Positions 7,094-13,812 of a stretch of DNA of 18,359 nucleotides are shown piece after piece (positions within the stretch are counted from its first letter, which is position 1; each line of letters begins with the position of its first letter). The stretch is from positions 1 to 18,359 of the forward strand of contig JBBDYH010000112.1 in NCBI GenBank assembly GCA_040901795.1. The letters run 5' to 3'. This stretch comes from JBBDYH01 sp040901795. Its GTDB lineage: Bacteria > Planctomycetota > Planctomycetia > Pirellulales > JALHPA01. The notes under the pieces are model-generated. The model worked only from the letters and a program-made list of their open reading frames with translations. It had not been told where the DNA came from and did not search any database. The translations under genes were made by a program, and so were the position numbers.

Positions 7094-7990
7094 ATGTCAA
7101 TGGAACTGGTTGTGGAAGTTCTGGTCGTGGACGATTCGGCCGTCGATCGGCAGTTGGCGGGGAGGCTGATTGAGAAACAATCGCACTTATCGGTCGGCCA
7201 TGCCTCGGATGGCGAGGAAGCTCTGTCGATCATTCGCCAGCAGCGCCCGGACATCGTCGTCACCGATCTGTTGATGCCGGGGATGGATGGCCTGGAATTA
7301 GTCCGGGTGCTCCGCGACGAATACCCGCAATTGCCCGTGGTTCTGATGACCGGCCATGGCAGCGAGACCGTGGCGACCGAAGCGCTGCGATTGGGCGCCG
7401 CGAGCTACGTTCCCAAGTGCCGGCTCGCGCAGGACCTGGTGCCGACCTTGCAGAATGTATTGGGGCGCGCCCAGACGGAGGGACGGCCGGAGAGGCTGGT
7501 GGAATCGCTGGTCTATTGCGACACGGGTTACGTGCTGGACAACGACGCGGAGTTGATTACGTCGCTGGTCGAGCACGTGCAACAGTGTTTGGTGCGGATT
7601 CGGTTGTGCGATGCGCTTGGTGCGCTGCAGATTGGCAGCGCGTTGGAAGCCGCGCTTGTCAACGCGCTGTATCACGGCAGTTTTGAGCTGGGGACCGAGC
7701 TGACGCCTGCGGATTGTACGGCACTGAGCCGCGAGCGCCGAAACGAGGCGCCCTATCGCGATCGGCGAATTCACGTGCGGGCGCGATTCTCGGCCGACGA
7801 GGCGCTGTTCATCGTCCGCGACGAAGGTCCGGGGTTTGATCATGCGGCGCATGCGACTGCGAAAAAAGCCGAGCGCGTGGGCGAGCGCGACCGCGGACTC
7901 ACGCTGATGTACACGTTTATGGACAGCGTGGCGTACAACGACGCGGGCAATGAAGTTACACTCGTCAAACGGCGGCAAGCTAAAGCTTGA
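7094..7990 (+). CDS. Response regulator: receiver domain fused to RsbW-like HATPase
   Basis: A 298-residue signalling protein. Residues ~5-122 form a complete receiver domain with acidic pair D13/D14, phospho-acceptor D58 in VTDLLMPGMDG, T86 and K108. Residues ~150-295 form a GHKL ATPase domain of the anti-sigma/serine kinase (RsbW, SpoIIAB) type: N-box E185..N190..H194 (EAALVNALYHG), G1 box DEGPGFD (243-249) and a G2-like ERDRGLTLMYTFMD (264-277). There is no histidine phosphotransfer (DHp) domain, so it is not a hybrid histidine kinase. The likely mode is phosphorylation-controlled binding or phosphorylation of an anti-sigma-antagonist partner, but none is seen nearby. GAGGG lies 7 nt ahead of the ATG. 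The last four codons and the stop are made by a dispersed 23-bp repeat. pilT follows 22 bp later, so the two genes are probably linked. Confidence 0.88.
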   Translation: MSMELVVEVLVVDDSAVDRQLAGRLIEKQSHLSVGHASDGEEALSIIRQQRPDIVVTDLLMPGMDGLELVRVLRDEYPQLPVVLMTGHGSETVATEALRLGAASYVPKCRLAQDLVPTLQNVLGRAQTEGRPERLVESLVYCDTGYVLDNDAELITSLVEHVQQCLVRIRLCDALGALQIGSALEAALVNALYHGSFELGTELTPADCTALSRERRNEAPYRDRRIHVRARFSADEALFIVRDEGPGFDHAAHATAKKAERVGERDRGLTLMYTFMDSVAYNDAGNEVTLVKRRQAKA

Positions 7991-7998
7991 ACTCCAAC
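7976..7998 (+). repeat. Solo copy of the 23-bp CAAGCTAAAGCTTG unit at the end of the receiver-ATPase gene
   Basis: The unit is caagctaaagcttg followed directly by aactccaac. It is identical over 23 bases to the first tandem unit at 17779-17801. Its first 15 bases encode the last four residues (Q-A-K-A) and the TGA stop of the receiver-ATPase gene; the remaining 8 fall in the 22-bp gap before pilT. The palindrome CAAGCT-AA-AGCTTG is included. Confidence 0.9.
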
Positions 7999-8012
7999 GG
8001 GATCCAATCGCC

Positions 8013-9128
8013 ATGCTCGGCGACATTACGATCGACCGGCTATTGCTGAAAATGAAGCAGGTGCAGGCGTCGGACTTGCATGTTAAAGTCGGCTCGCCCC
8101 CGATCTTGCGGATCGCCTCGCGGCTGCGGCAGATTGAGGCTCAGCCGCTGTTTGCCGAAGACACCACGCAGTTGCTGACACCCATGGTGCCCGAGTTCCT
8201 GCGGTCGAAGCTCGCGCAGCAAGGGGGCGTGGACTTTTCTTATCACGACACGCAGGGCGACCGCTTTCGCTGCAGCGTCTTCCATGCGGGCGGCGGTTTG
8301 CACGCCGCCATTCGCCGCGTCAACCCGCAGATTCCGAACTTTACCGAGCTGCACCTGCCGGCGGTTTATGAGCAGTTCACGGCCAGCGCCCACGACGGAT
8401 TGATCATCATTTGCGGCGTGACCGGGAGCGGCAAGTCCTCCACCTTGGCGGCGATGATCGACCACATCAACCAGCACCGGCAGTGCAACATCATCACGAT
8501 CGAAGATCCGGTTGAATATGCCTTTAAGCCGAAGATGTCGTTTATCAGCCAGCGGGAGATCGGGCTGGACGTGCCGGACTTTCAGCTCGCGCTGCGTGCG
8601 GCGGTGCGTCAGGATCCGGACGTGATCATGATCGGCGAGATGCGCGACCGGCAGACGCTGTTGGCCGGTATTCAGGCCGCCGAGACGGGCCATCTGGTTT
8701 ACGTAACTCTGCACACATCCGACACGATGCAGGCCTTTACCCGGATCTTAGAATTCTTTCCGACGGAAGAGCACCCGTTCATCCGCTCGAGCCTGGCAAA
8801 CAGTCTGCGTGCCGTCGCGGCGCAGCGGCTGGTGCCCTCGATTCGTCCCGAGGTGCAGCGCGTTCCAGCGACCGAGGTGCTGTTGAACACCAACATCGTG
8901 GCCGACCGAATTCGCGAAGGGCGCGACGAGGACCTGCCGGCAATTATCGCCGGCGGCGCCGAAGTGGGGATGCACGACTTTACCAGCAGCCTGCTGCGGC
9001 TGGTCAAAGAGGGCTGGATCGACCTGAAGGTCGCCGAGCGCTACGCCCCCAACGTGGAGGTGCTCCGCTCGCGCGTGCGAGGGATCGACGTGAAGTCGGA
9101 TGTGCTGGTATCGAAGGCGAAGCGGTAG
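8013..9128 (+). CDS. pilT: PilT-family type IV pilus retraction ATPase
   Basis: A 371-residue hexameric AAA+ motor of the PilT/PilU group, which powers pilus disassembly and twitching from the cytoplasmic face. The N-terminal domain (MLGDITIDRLLLKMKQVQAS, then DLHVKVGSPP) is PilT-like. Walker A is GVTGSGKS (135-142), the Asp box is IITIEDPVEY (160-169), Walker B is DVIMIGEMRD (203-212) and the His box is GHLVYVTLHT (226-235), with V231 where PilT often has G. A C-terminal part with NIVADRIREGR (294-304) corresponds to the AIRNLIREGK region. The frame is open back to 7950 inside the previous gene, but that stretch is the repeat and the preceding gene's end, so the ATG at 8013 is taken. No other pilus gene is adjacent, so PilT and PilU cannot be separated with certainty. 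Confidence 0.92.
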   Translation: MLGDITIDRLLLKMKQVQASDLHVKVGSPPILRIASRLRQIEAQPLFAEDTTQLLTPMVPEFLRSKLAQQGGVDFSYHDTQGDRFRCSVFHAGGGLHAAIRRVNPQIPNFTELHLPAVYEQFTASAHDGLIIICGVTGSGKSSTLAAMIDHINQHRQCNIITIEDPVEYAFKPKMSFISQREIGLDVPDFQLALRAAVRQDPDVIMIGEMRDRQTLLAGIQAAETGHLVYVTLHTSDTMQAFTRILEFFPTEEHPFIRSSLANSLRAVAAQRLVPSIRPEVQRVPATEVLLNTNIVADRIREGRDEDLPAIIAGGAEVGMHDFTSSLLRLVKEGWIDLKVAERYAPNVEVLRSRVRGIDVKSDVLVSKAKR

Positions 9129-9169
9129 TGGGGTGTATACACTGCCTGGGGCAAGTCGAGTTCGAATGG

Positions 9170-9385
9170 TCAGGCGCTCACACCACTGCGCGACCGCCAT
9201 TGCTCCAAGTGTTGTTTAGCGACATCCAACAGTTCGTCGTCCTCCATTTCCCAGATCGACTCGTTCGACAGACCACGGGCGATATAGGAGAGATTGACTA
9301 GTAGTTGACCGAGCCGGATCTCTGGGGCAACTTTACTCAACTCGGCCAATACCTGGAGGACTTGCTCGCGAACTGGATTGATCAT
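9170..9385 (-). CDS. Small conserved hypothetical protein
   Basis: A 71-residue soluble, mostly helical protein of unknown function. The layout, an N-terminal REQVLQVLAELSKVAPEIRLGQLL helix pair followed by an acidic EDDELLDVAKQHLEQW helix, resembles a small protein family common in planctomycetes and cyanobacteria ('R.GQLl.N..y......i.d..DeELL..i..hl'). GGAG lies 10 nt ahead of the ATG at 9385, supporting the start. It is convergent with pilT and divergent from the toxin-antitoxin pair. No function should be assigned. Confidence 0.7.
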   Translation of the reverse strand: MINPVREQVLQVLAELSKVAPEIRLGQLLVNLSYIARGLSNESIWEMEDDELLDVAKQHLEQWRSRSGVSA

Positions 9386-9473
9386 GGCAATCGCTCTCCA
9401 ATGGTCGGTTTAGCTGAGCTCGGTTCCCCTAAGTGGACCGAGATCGAACGCGAAGATAGACTTAGATTTTGAG

Positions 9474-9500
9474 AACGTGGAGCTTATTAAACGTGGAGCT
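9474..9500 (+). promoter_or_regulatory. 11-bp direct repeat AACGTGGAGCT upstream of the antitoxin
   Basis: AACGTGGAGCT occurs at 9474-9484 and again at 9490-9500, a 16-bp period. The second copy contains the GGAG Shine-Dalgarno sequence, 6 nt ahead of the antitoxin ATG. Either the leader was duplicated or the pair forms an operator for autoregulation, as toxin-antitoxin operons usually have. Confidence 0.5.
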
Positions 9501-9504
9501 CTTT

Positions 9505-9717
9505 ATGGCGAGCGTGTCCGAAATTCAATTCGTTTCCGACGCCGAAGGCAAGCCAATTAGCGTGATCATTCCAATCGAGCTATGGCGCGAAATCGAATCG
9601 GAGCGGGAGACGGCCTACTTACTTAAGAGCGAGGCTATGCGGCGGCGCTTGCTCGACGCGAAGGAGCGAACTGGCGGGATGTCACTCGAGGACGCACGTG
9701 CGAAGCTTGGAATTTGA
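9505..9717 (+). CDS. Antitoxin of a YefM/YoeB-type toxin-antitoxin pair
   Basis: A 70-residue antitoxin that should bind and block the downstream ribosome-dependent RNase and repress its own operon. It begins MASVSEIQFVSDAEGKPISV, a short beta-rich start, then PIELWREIESERETAYLL and an AMRRRLLDAKERTGG stretch leading to a C-terminal helix (MSLEDARAKLGI). The ETAYLL...RRLL pattern is like that seen in YefM-type antitoxins paired with YoeB. The frame is open 12 codons upstream, but GGAG with 6-nt spacing points to the ATG at 9505. Its stop codon lies 20 bp inside the toxin gene, a strong pairing signal. The exact antitoxin family is inferred partly from the partner. Confidence 0.8.
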   Translation: MASVSEIQFVSDAEGKPISVIIPIELWREIESERETAYLLKSEAMRRRLLDAKERTGGMSLEDARAKLGI

Positions 9718-9955
9718 TTCCGCCGGGTTTGAGGACTTGGAGTGGTGGGTCCGCACGGACCGAAAGAAGGCGCTCCGATTAATTCGCTTGATTCAAGAAT
9801 CCCAGACTGAGCCGTTTGGAGGCATTGGCAAACCTGAGCCGCTCAAGCATGAGCTCGCCGGATGCTGGTCCAAACGAATCGATGATGAGCACCGCCTTGT
9901 CTATCAAGTAACTGACGAGCGGATTCGAATTCTGGCCTGTCGGTACCACTACTGA
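9698..9955 (+). CDS. yoeB: YoeB/Txe-family mRNA interferase toxin
   Basis: An 85-residue toxin that cleaves mRNA in the ribosomal A site when freed from its antitoxin. The C-terminal half is diagnostic: GIGKPEPLKHELAG (42-55), CWSKRIDDEHRLVYQV (56-71) and a final ACRYHY. The catalytic residues of E. coli YoeB (E46, R65, H83) match E47, R66 and H84 here at a constant +1 offset, so the toxin appears intact and active. The start is a GTG at 9698 that overlaps the antitoxin gene by 20 bp, which suggests translational coupling. The DUF1080 gene ends 12 bp away on the other strand. Confidence 0.94.
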   Translation: MRSLEFDSAGFEDLEWWVRTDRKKALRLIRLIQESQTEPFGGIGKPEPLKHELAGCWSKRIDDEHRLVYQVTDERIRILACRYHY

Positions 9956-9966
9956 TCGCTGCTTCC

Positions 9967-10668
9967 TCACTTCGACCGCTTGAGCTGGATGTCCTTGAAC
10001 TGGACCTTCATCGGCGGGCCCTGGTGCACTTGCAAGGCGATCACGCCGGACTTGGCCGCCTTGTCTTTCTGATTATCGATCACTTCGGACATCACCTCGC
10101 CATTGATAATGTGTACTAGCCGGTTTCCCTTGGCGACGATCGTGTAGTCGTTCCAGTCCTCCTTTTTCACTTTTGCTTGCAGCTTGTCTTTGTCGCCGAT
10201 CTTCGCCACGGTCTTTTTGCCGTCTTCGGCGATCTCGACCCGCTCGCCGCGCTGCGCGAGAAACGTCCGCGCTCTTTCTTCGTAGTTCATGCCGGTATAT
10301 TGGGGACTGGAGTCAATGTCGGCCTGATAGCCGCTGACGACGAATTTGTCGGCATCGATCACTTTGCTGCGGTATTGTACGCCCGAGTTGCCGCCGACGA
10401 TCTTGTACTTCAGCCGCAATTCAAAATCGGCCGGCTCGCCCCCCTTCCAGATCAAAAATGTGTTGTATTTCAGCAGATTATCGGGCGTGGTGTATCCGGT
10501 GATCGCGTCGTCCTCGACCCGCCAGCGGCTCATGTCCCCTTTCCAACCCGAAAGGTCCTTGCCATTGAAAAGGGACTCATAGCCCTCATCCTGGCCATTC
10601 GCGGCGATGGCAAGGATCAGGATGGCGAGCATAAGCGACGTGCGGACCATGGCGTGAAGGGCTTTCAT
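9967..10668 (-). CDS. Secreted DUF1080 protein (3-keto-disaccharide hydrolase family)
   Basis: A 233-residue exported protein with a concanavalin-like fold family (PF06439), very abundant in planctomycetes and linked to carbohydrate binding or hydrolysis of 3-keto sugars; its real substrate is unknown. The N-terminus is a typical signal peptide: KALHAMVRTS, then a hydrophobic core LMLAILILAIAA and a likely cleavage near ANG-QD (residue 25). Family marks are LFNGKDLSGWKG (33-44), FELRLKYKI...NSGVQYRS (82-101), GYQADID (113-119), WNDYTIVAKGNRLVHIINGE (172-191) and SGVIALQVHQGPP (207-219). GGAGAG 9 nt upstream supports the ATG at 10668. The gene is single on its strand, divergent from the large secreted protein gene, and its stop lies 12 bp from the toxin gene end. 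Confidence 0.9.
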   Translation of the reverse strand: MKALHAMVRTSLMLAILILAIAANGQDEGYESLFNGKDLSGWKGDMSRWRVEDDAITGYTTPDNLLKYNTFLIWKGGEPADFELRLKYKIVGGNSGVQYRSKVIDADKFVVSGYQADIDSSPQYTGMNYEERARTFLAQRGERVEIAEDGKKTVAKIGDKDKLQAKVKKEDWNDYTIVAKGNRLVHIINGEVMSEVIDNQKDKAAKSGVIALQVHQGPPMKVQFKDIQLKRSK

Positions 10669-10784
10669 CGATGTCTCTCCAAGGTTCGAGCACAGAATTG
10701 CGACGACACCGTTCTAGGTCCCGGCCGCGGTGATGTCAAATTGGCAGCGGCTTCGGTTCTCGATCGAAGCGTTCGATGTTCCTG

Positions 10785-10804
10785 CGTGGATTTCCACGTT
10801 TTTT
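10785..10804 (+). terminator. Small terminator-like hairpin with T-run
   Basis: CGTGGA (10785-10790) pairs with TCCACG (10793-10798) and is followed by six T residues (10799-10804). A 6-bp stem-loop (ATCGAA-GCG-TTCGAT, 10763-10777) lies just before it. No plus-strand gene ends here, so this may terminate an unseen short transcript or be coincidental. Confidence 0.35.
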
Positions 10805-10815
10805 GTAGCCCTTCA

Positions 10816-10843
10816 TTGATTTGGTGTCCAGAAGGCGTACGAT
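10816..10843 (+). promoter_or_regulatory. Candidate sigma-70 promoter for the large secreted protein gene
   Basis: TTGATT (10816-10821) and TACGAT (10838-10843) with a 16-bp spacer each match the consensus at four of six positions. A start a few bases downstream would leave a leader of about 55 nt before the ATG at 10908. This is a weak match, and planctomycete promoters are poorly defined. Confidence 0.35.
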
Positions 10844-10907
10844 CATGGGCGGCGGTTCGCCGAGTTGCGTCCATTTTGCCTAGCAGACCTATCTCAGGAG
10901 AAGCGGT

Positions 10908-12806
10908 ATGCGATTTATTTCCACCACACGACTCGCGCTGACCCTGTTCCTGGCGGTGGCCATGCTCGTAGCTCTGACTGCGAGCGCACAACAGAAGGGC
11001 GCCGCACCGGGGCAACAAAAAACACGTGCCGCCGCGCAGAAAAAGAATGCGGCCGTCCAGAAGACTTCGCCTGCGCGAAAGGGTGAAGCGCCGGGCAAAA
11101 CACCCGCCGCGCTTGATGTTCTACCCGAGGGTCTGTTCGGCTTTGCTGTCGTTCGTAACCTGGGAGAGCTCGATGCCAAGCTCAGCGCGCTTGCTCAAGA
11201 CCTGCAAGTGCCAGCGCCCGGCGCTTTGATGATGGTTCGCACGCTCGCCGGCATTCAAGAAGGGCTGGACGAGAAAGGATCTCTGGTCGTTGCGGTAGTG
11301 CCCGGCACGGAGGAAGGTCAACCGCCGATCCCGGTGCTGTTTGTGCCCGTGACCGACTACAAGAAATTCGTGGCGCAACTTCAACCGGCCGGGAAGGACG
11401 GCGGCGATGCGACGGAAGTCACGATTGCGAACCAGAGCTTTGCCGTGATGAAGAAGGGGAACTATGCCGCGCTGGCGCCGCCGGACCACGCGGAAAGCCT
11501 ACAGAAGGTTGTCGCCGCTAAGGGCGGCTCGCTGGGACTGCCCGGCCACATGACCACGTGGGCTGCGGGCCACGATGCCTACCTGGTCGTCATGCCCGAG
11601 GCCATCAAGCAGGGCATCGGCCCGGTTCGCGAAGGACTGCAACAGGCCAAGGCCGCGTTCCCGGCCGACAACGATCAGCTCCAGACCGTGGCGGCGATGT
11701 TCGACGTGTATGACAAAATCCTCTCCACGATTGAAAAGGAGATCACCCATTTCGGCGTGGGCTTGCGGCTCGATCAGGGGACTATTTATGTCAACAGCCA
11801 CAGCGCATTCTTGCCGAATGGCTCGCTGGCCCAGGCGGCCGGTGATGCCCAGCCACCTGCGCAACGTGCGCTGGCGTCGCTTTCTGCGGGGCCGTACGTG
11901 ATGGCGTTCGACGGCGTGATCCCGGAGTCGTGGTTCAAGGGAATGGCCAAATTCTCTGCCGAGGCGATGCGCATGATGACGCCTCCGGGAGGCGAAAAGC
12001 TCAGCGAGGACCAGATCAAAAAGCTCACCGAGGTCATGCAGGAATCGATGTCCGGAGTGGAATCGATTGCATTCCGCTTTGGCGCGCTGCAACCTGGAAA
12101 ATCGATCTATGCGGGGATGTCGGCCGCCATGAAAGTCAAAAACTCTAAGGATTATTTGACGCGCTACGAGAAATCGATTCGCGCGATGGGCGTGGTGTTA
12201 AAAGAGTCGAAGAATCCCCTTTTCCAGTCGTACCAGTTGACGAAAGGCAAGGTCGGAGGCGTCGAGACCTTGCAAGTCACTATGGATATGTCGGAGATGG
12301 TGAAAGGATTCCCCGATCCGAATATGCAGCGGATGATGGAGTTAATGGTCGGCGAAGGGGGCAAACTGACGGCGTATCTCGCGCCGGCCGACGCGACGAC
12401 GGTCGTGCTGACCTACGGTGAAGACGCACTGGGTGACACGCTCAAGGCCGCCACAAAAAAGGCCGCGTCGTTCACCGCGCAACAAGAGATCCTGACCACC
12501 ATGAAGCTGTTGCCGAAGAACTCGCAGTGGGTGGCGTTTTTTAGCCCCAAGGGAATGGTCGAGTTCGCGCAATCCATGATGGCCATGATCGCGCCGGGCG
12601 GCGCAGTGCAGTTGGCGCCGTTCCCCGTCACGCCGCCGCTGGGCCTGGGCGCGCAGATGACGGCCGAAGGCTGCGATACCTCTCTAGTCGTCCCGAAGGA
12701 GATGCTCATCGCCATCGGCGGTTATGCGCGGACGATGCAGCAGAATCAAGGTGGGGGACAGCTTCCAGGCGTCAACGGTGTGCCGCCAAATACGCAAAAG
12801 CGGTAG
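10908..12806 (+). CDS. Large secreted protein of unknown function
   Basis: A 632-residue exported protein that I cannot assign to a characterised family. The N-terminus is a signal peptide (RFISTTR, core LALTLFLAVAMLVALTA, cleavage probably after SA-SAQ near residue 26). Residues ~28-70 form a low-complexity, basic Q/K/A/P-rich linker. The rest is a mixed alpha/beta protein without cysteine clusters or membrane spans. It contains stretches such as PEGLFGFAVVRNLGELDAKL (73-92), repeated later by similar 'P.....V...' segments, consistent with a duplicated domain. The C-terminus ends in a Q/G/P-rich tail. AGGAG lies 8 nt before the ATG, one of the best ribosome binding sites in the window. It resembles the large planctomycete-type periplasmic proteins of unknown function, which is recognition by style only. 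Confidence 0.75.
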   Translation: MRFISTTRLALTLFLAVAMLVALTASAQQKGAAPGQQKTRAAAQKKNAAVQKTSPARKGEAPGKTPAALDVLPEGLFGFAVVRNLGELDAKLSALAQDLQVPAPGALMMVRTLAGIQEGLDEKGSLVVAVVPGTEEGQPPIPVLFVPVTDYKKFVAQLQPAGKDGGDATEVTIANQSFAVMKKGNYAALAPPDHAESLQKVVAAKGGSLGLPGHMTTWAAGHDAYLVVMPEAIKQGIGPVREGLQQAKAAFPADNDQLQTVAAMFDVYDKILSTIEKEITHFGVGLRLDQGTIYVNSHSAFLPNGSLAQAAGDAQPPAQRALASLSAGPYVMAFDGVIPESWFKGMAKFSAEAMRMMTPPGGEKLSEDQIKKLTEVMQESMSGVESIAFRFGALQPGKSIYAGMSAAMKVKNSKDYLTRYEKSIRAMGVVLKESKNPLFQSYQLTKGKVGGVETLQVTMDMSEMVKGFPDPNMQRMMELMVGEGGKLTAYLAPADATTVVLTYGEDALGDTLKAATKKAASFTAQQEILTTMKLLPKNSQWVAFFSPKGMVEFAQSMMAMIAPGGAVQLAPFPVTPPLGLGAQMTAEGCDTSLVVPKEMLIAIGGYARTMQQNQGGGQLPGVNGVPPNTQKR

Positions 12807-12826
12807 TGCGCAATAAACTCGCGAAA

Positions 12827-12855
12827 CTCGTTCCCACGTGGAGCGTGGGAACGAG
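12827..12855. repeat. 12-bp perfect hairpin between convergent genes (CTCGTTCCCACG family)
   Basis: CTCGTTCCCACG (12827-12838) and CGTGGGAACGAG (12844-12855) pair perfectly around a 5-nt loop. It fills the 53-bp gap between the convergent large secreted protein gene and the methyltransferase gene. It probably acts as a two-way transcription barrier, although neither side has a long T-run. I recall this sequence as a dispersed intergenic palindrome in several bacteria, which needs a search. Confidence 0.75.
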
Positions 12856-12859
12856 GTGC

Positions 12860-13633
12860 TTATGCTCGCCTGGCGCACCAGGTCCAATGCCGGTCGCTGG
12901 TCACCTCGACCGATTCCGCGGAAAAGCCTAGCTCGCCAACGAGCGCCTGCATCTCATCGAGCGTGAGCGCTGCGTGAAGTGAATTGCGGAACAGCATCTG
13001 CTGATGCTCGTTGCAATTCGCCGCGTACGTTTTGACGAGTTGGTCCACCTCCTCCTCGTCGGCCGGGCGCATCAGGTCGCGGAAGAACAATAATCCGCCG
13101 GGCTGGGTCACGCGGACCGCTTCGCGCAGCACGCCGCGCGGCTCGGGGATATGGTGGACGATGCTGTTGGAAATCACGGCATCGAACATCGCGTCGCGAT
13201 ACGGCATCTGCTTCGCATCTGAACGGTCGAGCTGGATCCGCTCGCGCACGCCCGCAATCTCGATGTTGAGCCGCGCCAAATCGAGCATCGACACGGCGGC
13301 GTCGGCAGCAATCACGCGCACCTCATCGGTCGCCTGACACAGTAAAATGGGGATCTGCGCCGTGCCAGTGCCGATATCGAGCACCAACAGCGGCTCAGCC
13401 TCCTCCTCCGGTCCGTCTGAAAGCGGGCCGGAGTGAGGTGGTGTCGAACTAACGGCAGAAACCGGCGACAGGCCCGCCGCCAGCAAATCCTTCACAAACC
13501 GCCGGTTCACCTCGGCGTGATCCATCGAGTCGTAATCCCACGCGTCTTCGCGCGTGTCCATCAATTCCGGTTCAAGCATCCGCGGCAGCATGCCGTAGCC
13601 TCCGCTGAAAGGAAGTTGTCTCGTCGCGTCCAT
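12860..13633 (-). CDS. Class I SAM-dependent methyltransferase
   Basis: A 257-residue soluble Rossmann-fold methyltransferase of unknown substrate. SAM-binding motif I is LVLDIGTGTAQ (83-93). The acid after strand 2 is D111 (IAADAAVSML), D139 lies in the next loop, and motif IV is FDAVISNSIVHHIPEP (150-165), followed by PGGLLFFRDL (178-187). The N-terminal ~50 residues (EPELMDTREDAWDYDSMDH) are characteristic of a group of uncharacterised methyltransferases, and residues 57-80 form a proline- and acid-rich insertion. The first ATG at 13633 is used; a GAGG about 10 nt upstream fits, but M15 is a possible alternative. The gene is a single transcription unit with its own promoter-like site and ends at a strong hairpin. 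Its position next to dnaB is not informative. Confidence 0.85.
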   Translation of the reverse strand: MDATRQLPFSGGYGMLPRMLEPELMDTREDAWDYDSMDHAEVNRRFVKDLLAAGLSPVSAVSSTPPHSGPLSDGPEEEAEPLLVLDIGTGTAQIPILLCQATDEVRVIAADAAVSMLDLARLNIEIAGVRERIQLDRSDAKQMPYRDAMFDAVISNSIVHHIPEPRGVLREAVRVTQPGGLLFFRDLMRPADEEEVDQLVKTYAANCNEHQQMLFRNSLHAALTLDEMQALVGELGFSAESVEVTSDRHWTWCARRA

Positions 13634-13670
13634 AGATCGTACGCCTCGAAGGCGATCCTTCCAGACCGGA

Positions 13671-13698
13671 CTTTTACACTCTCTGGCGCTTTAGTCAA
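13671..13698 (-). promoter_or_regulatory. Candidate sigma-70 promoter of the methyltransferase gene
   Basis: On the minus strand TTGACT (13698-13693, five of six consensus positions) and TAAAAG (13676-13671, four of six) are separated by 16 bp. The start would fall about 30 nt upstream of the ATG at 13633. It is the best promoter-like pair in the window. Confidence 0.5.
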
Positions 13699-13768
13699 CC
13701 CGGCAGTTGGAATTACGATCCGATTAGCAGCTCCCCTTGTTTATCACTTAAAGCGCAACGGAACGCGT

Positions 13769-13804
13769 TTTGAAAAAGAAAGCGACGACAAGTCATCGCA
13801 CTCC
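13769..13804 (-). terminator. Repeat-derived terminator-like hairpin after dnaB
   Basis: Read on the minus strand, GCGATGAC-TT-GTCGTCGC (stem with one non-pairing position) is followed by TTTCTTTTT, the layout of an intrinsic terminator. The dnaB stop lies about 9 nt upstream (13813). The same 36-bp element, hairpin and T-tract together, recurs inverted at 15969-16004 with one mismatch, so the terminator is part of a dispersed repeat. Confidence 0.65.
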
Positions 13805-13812
13805 AAAACCGG

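Noticed and set aside
9150..9190. tRNA-like T-loop (gttcgaat ... cacacca) after pilT
   Set aside because: The T-stem does not close (no C pairs with the G before the loop), and no acceptor, D or anticodon arm can be built around it.
10177..10941. A 254-codon plus-strand open frame over the DUF1080 gene
   Set aside because: It is antisense to a well-supported secreted protein with signal peptide and ribosome binding site, and reads as mirror-codon sequence without motifs.
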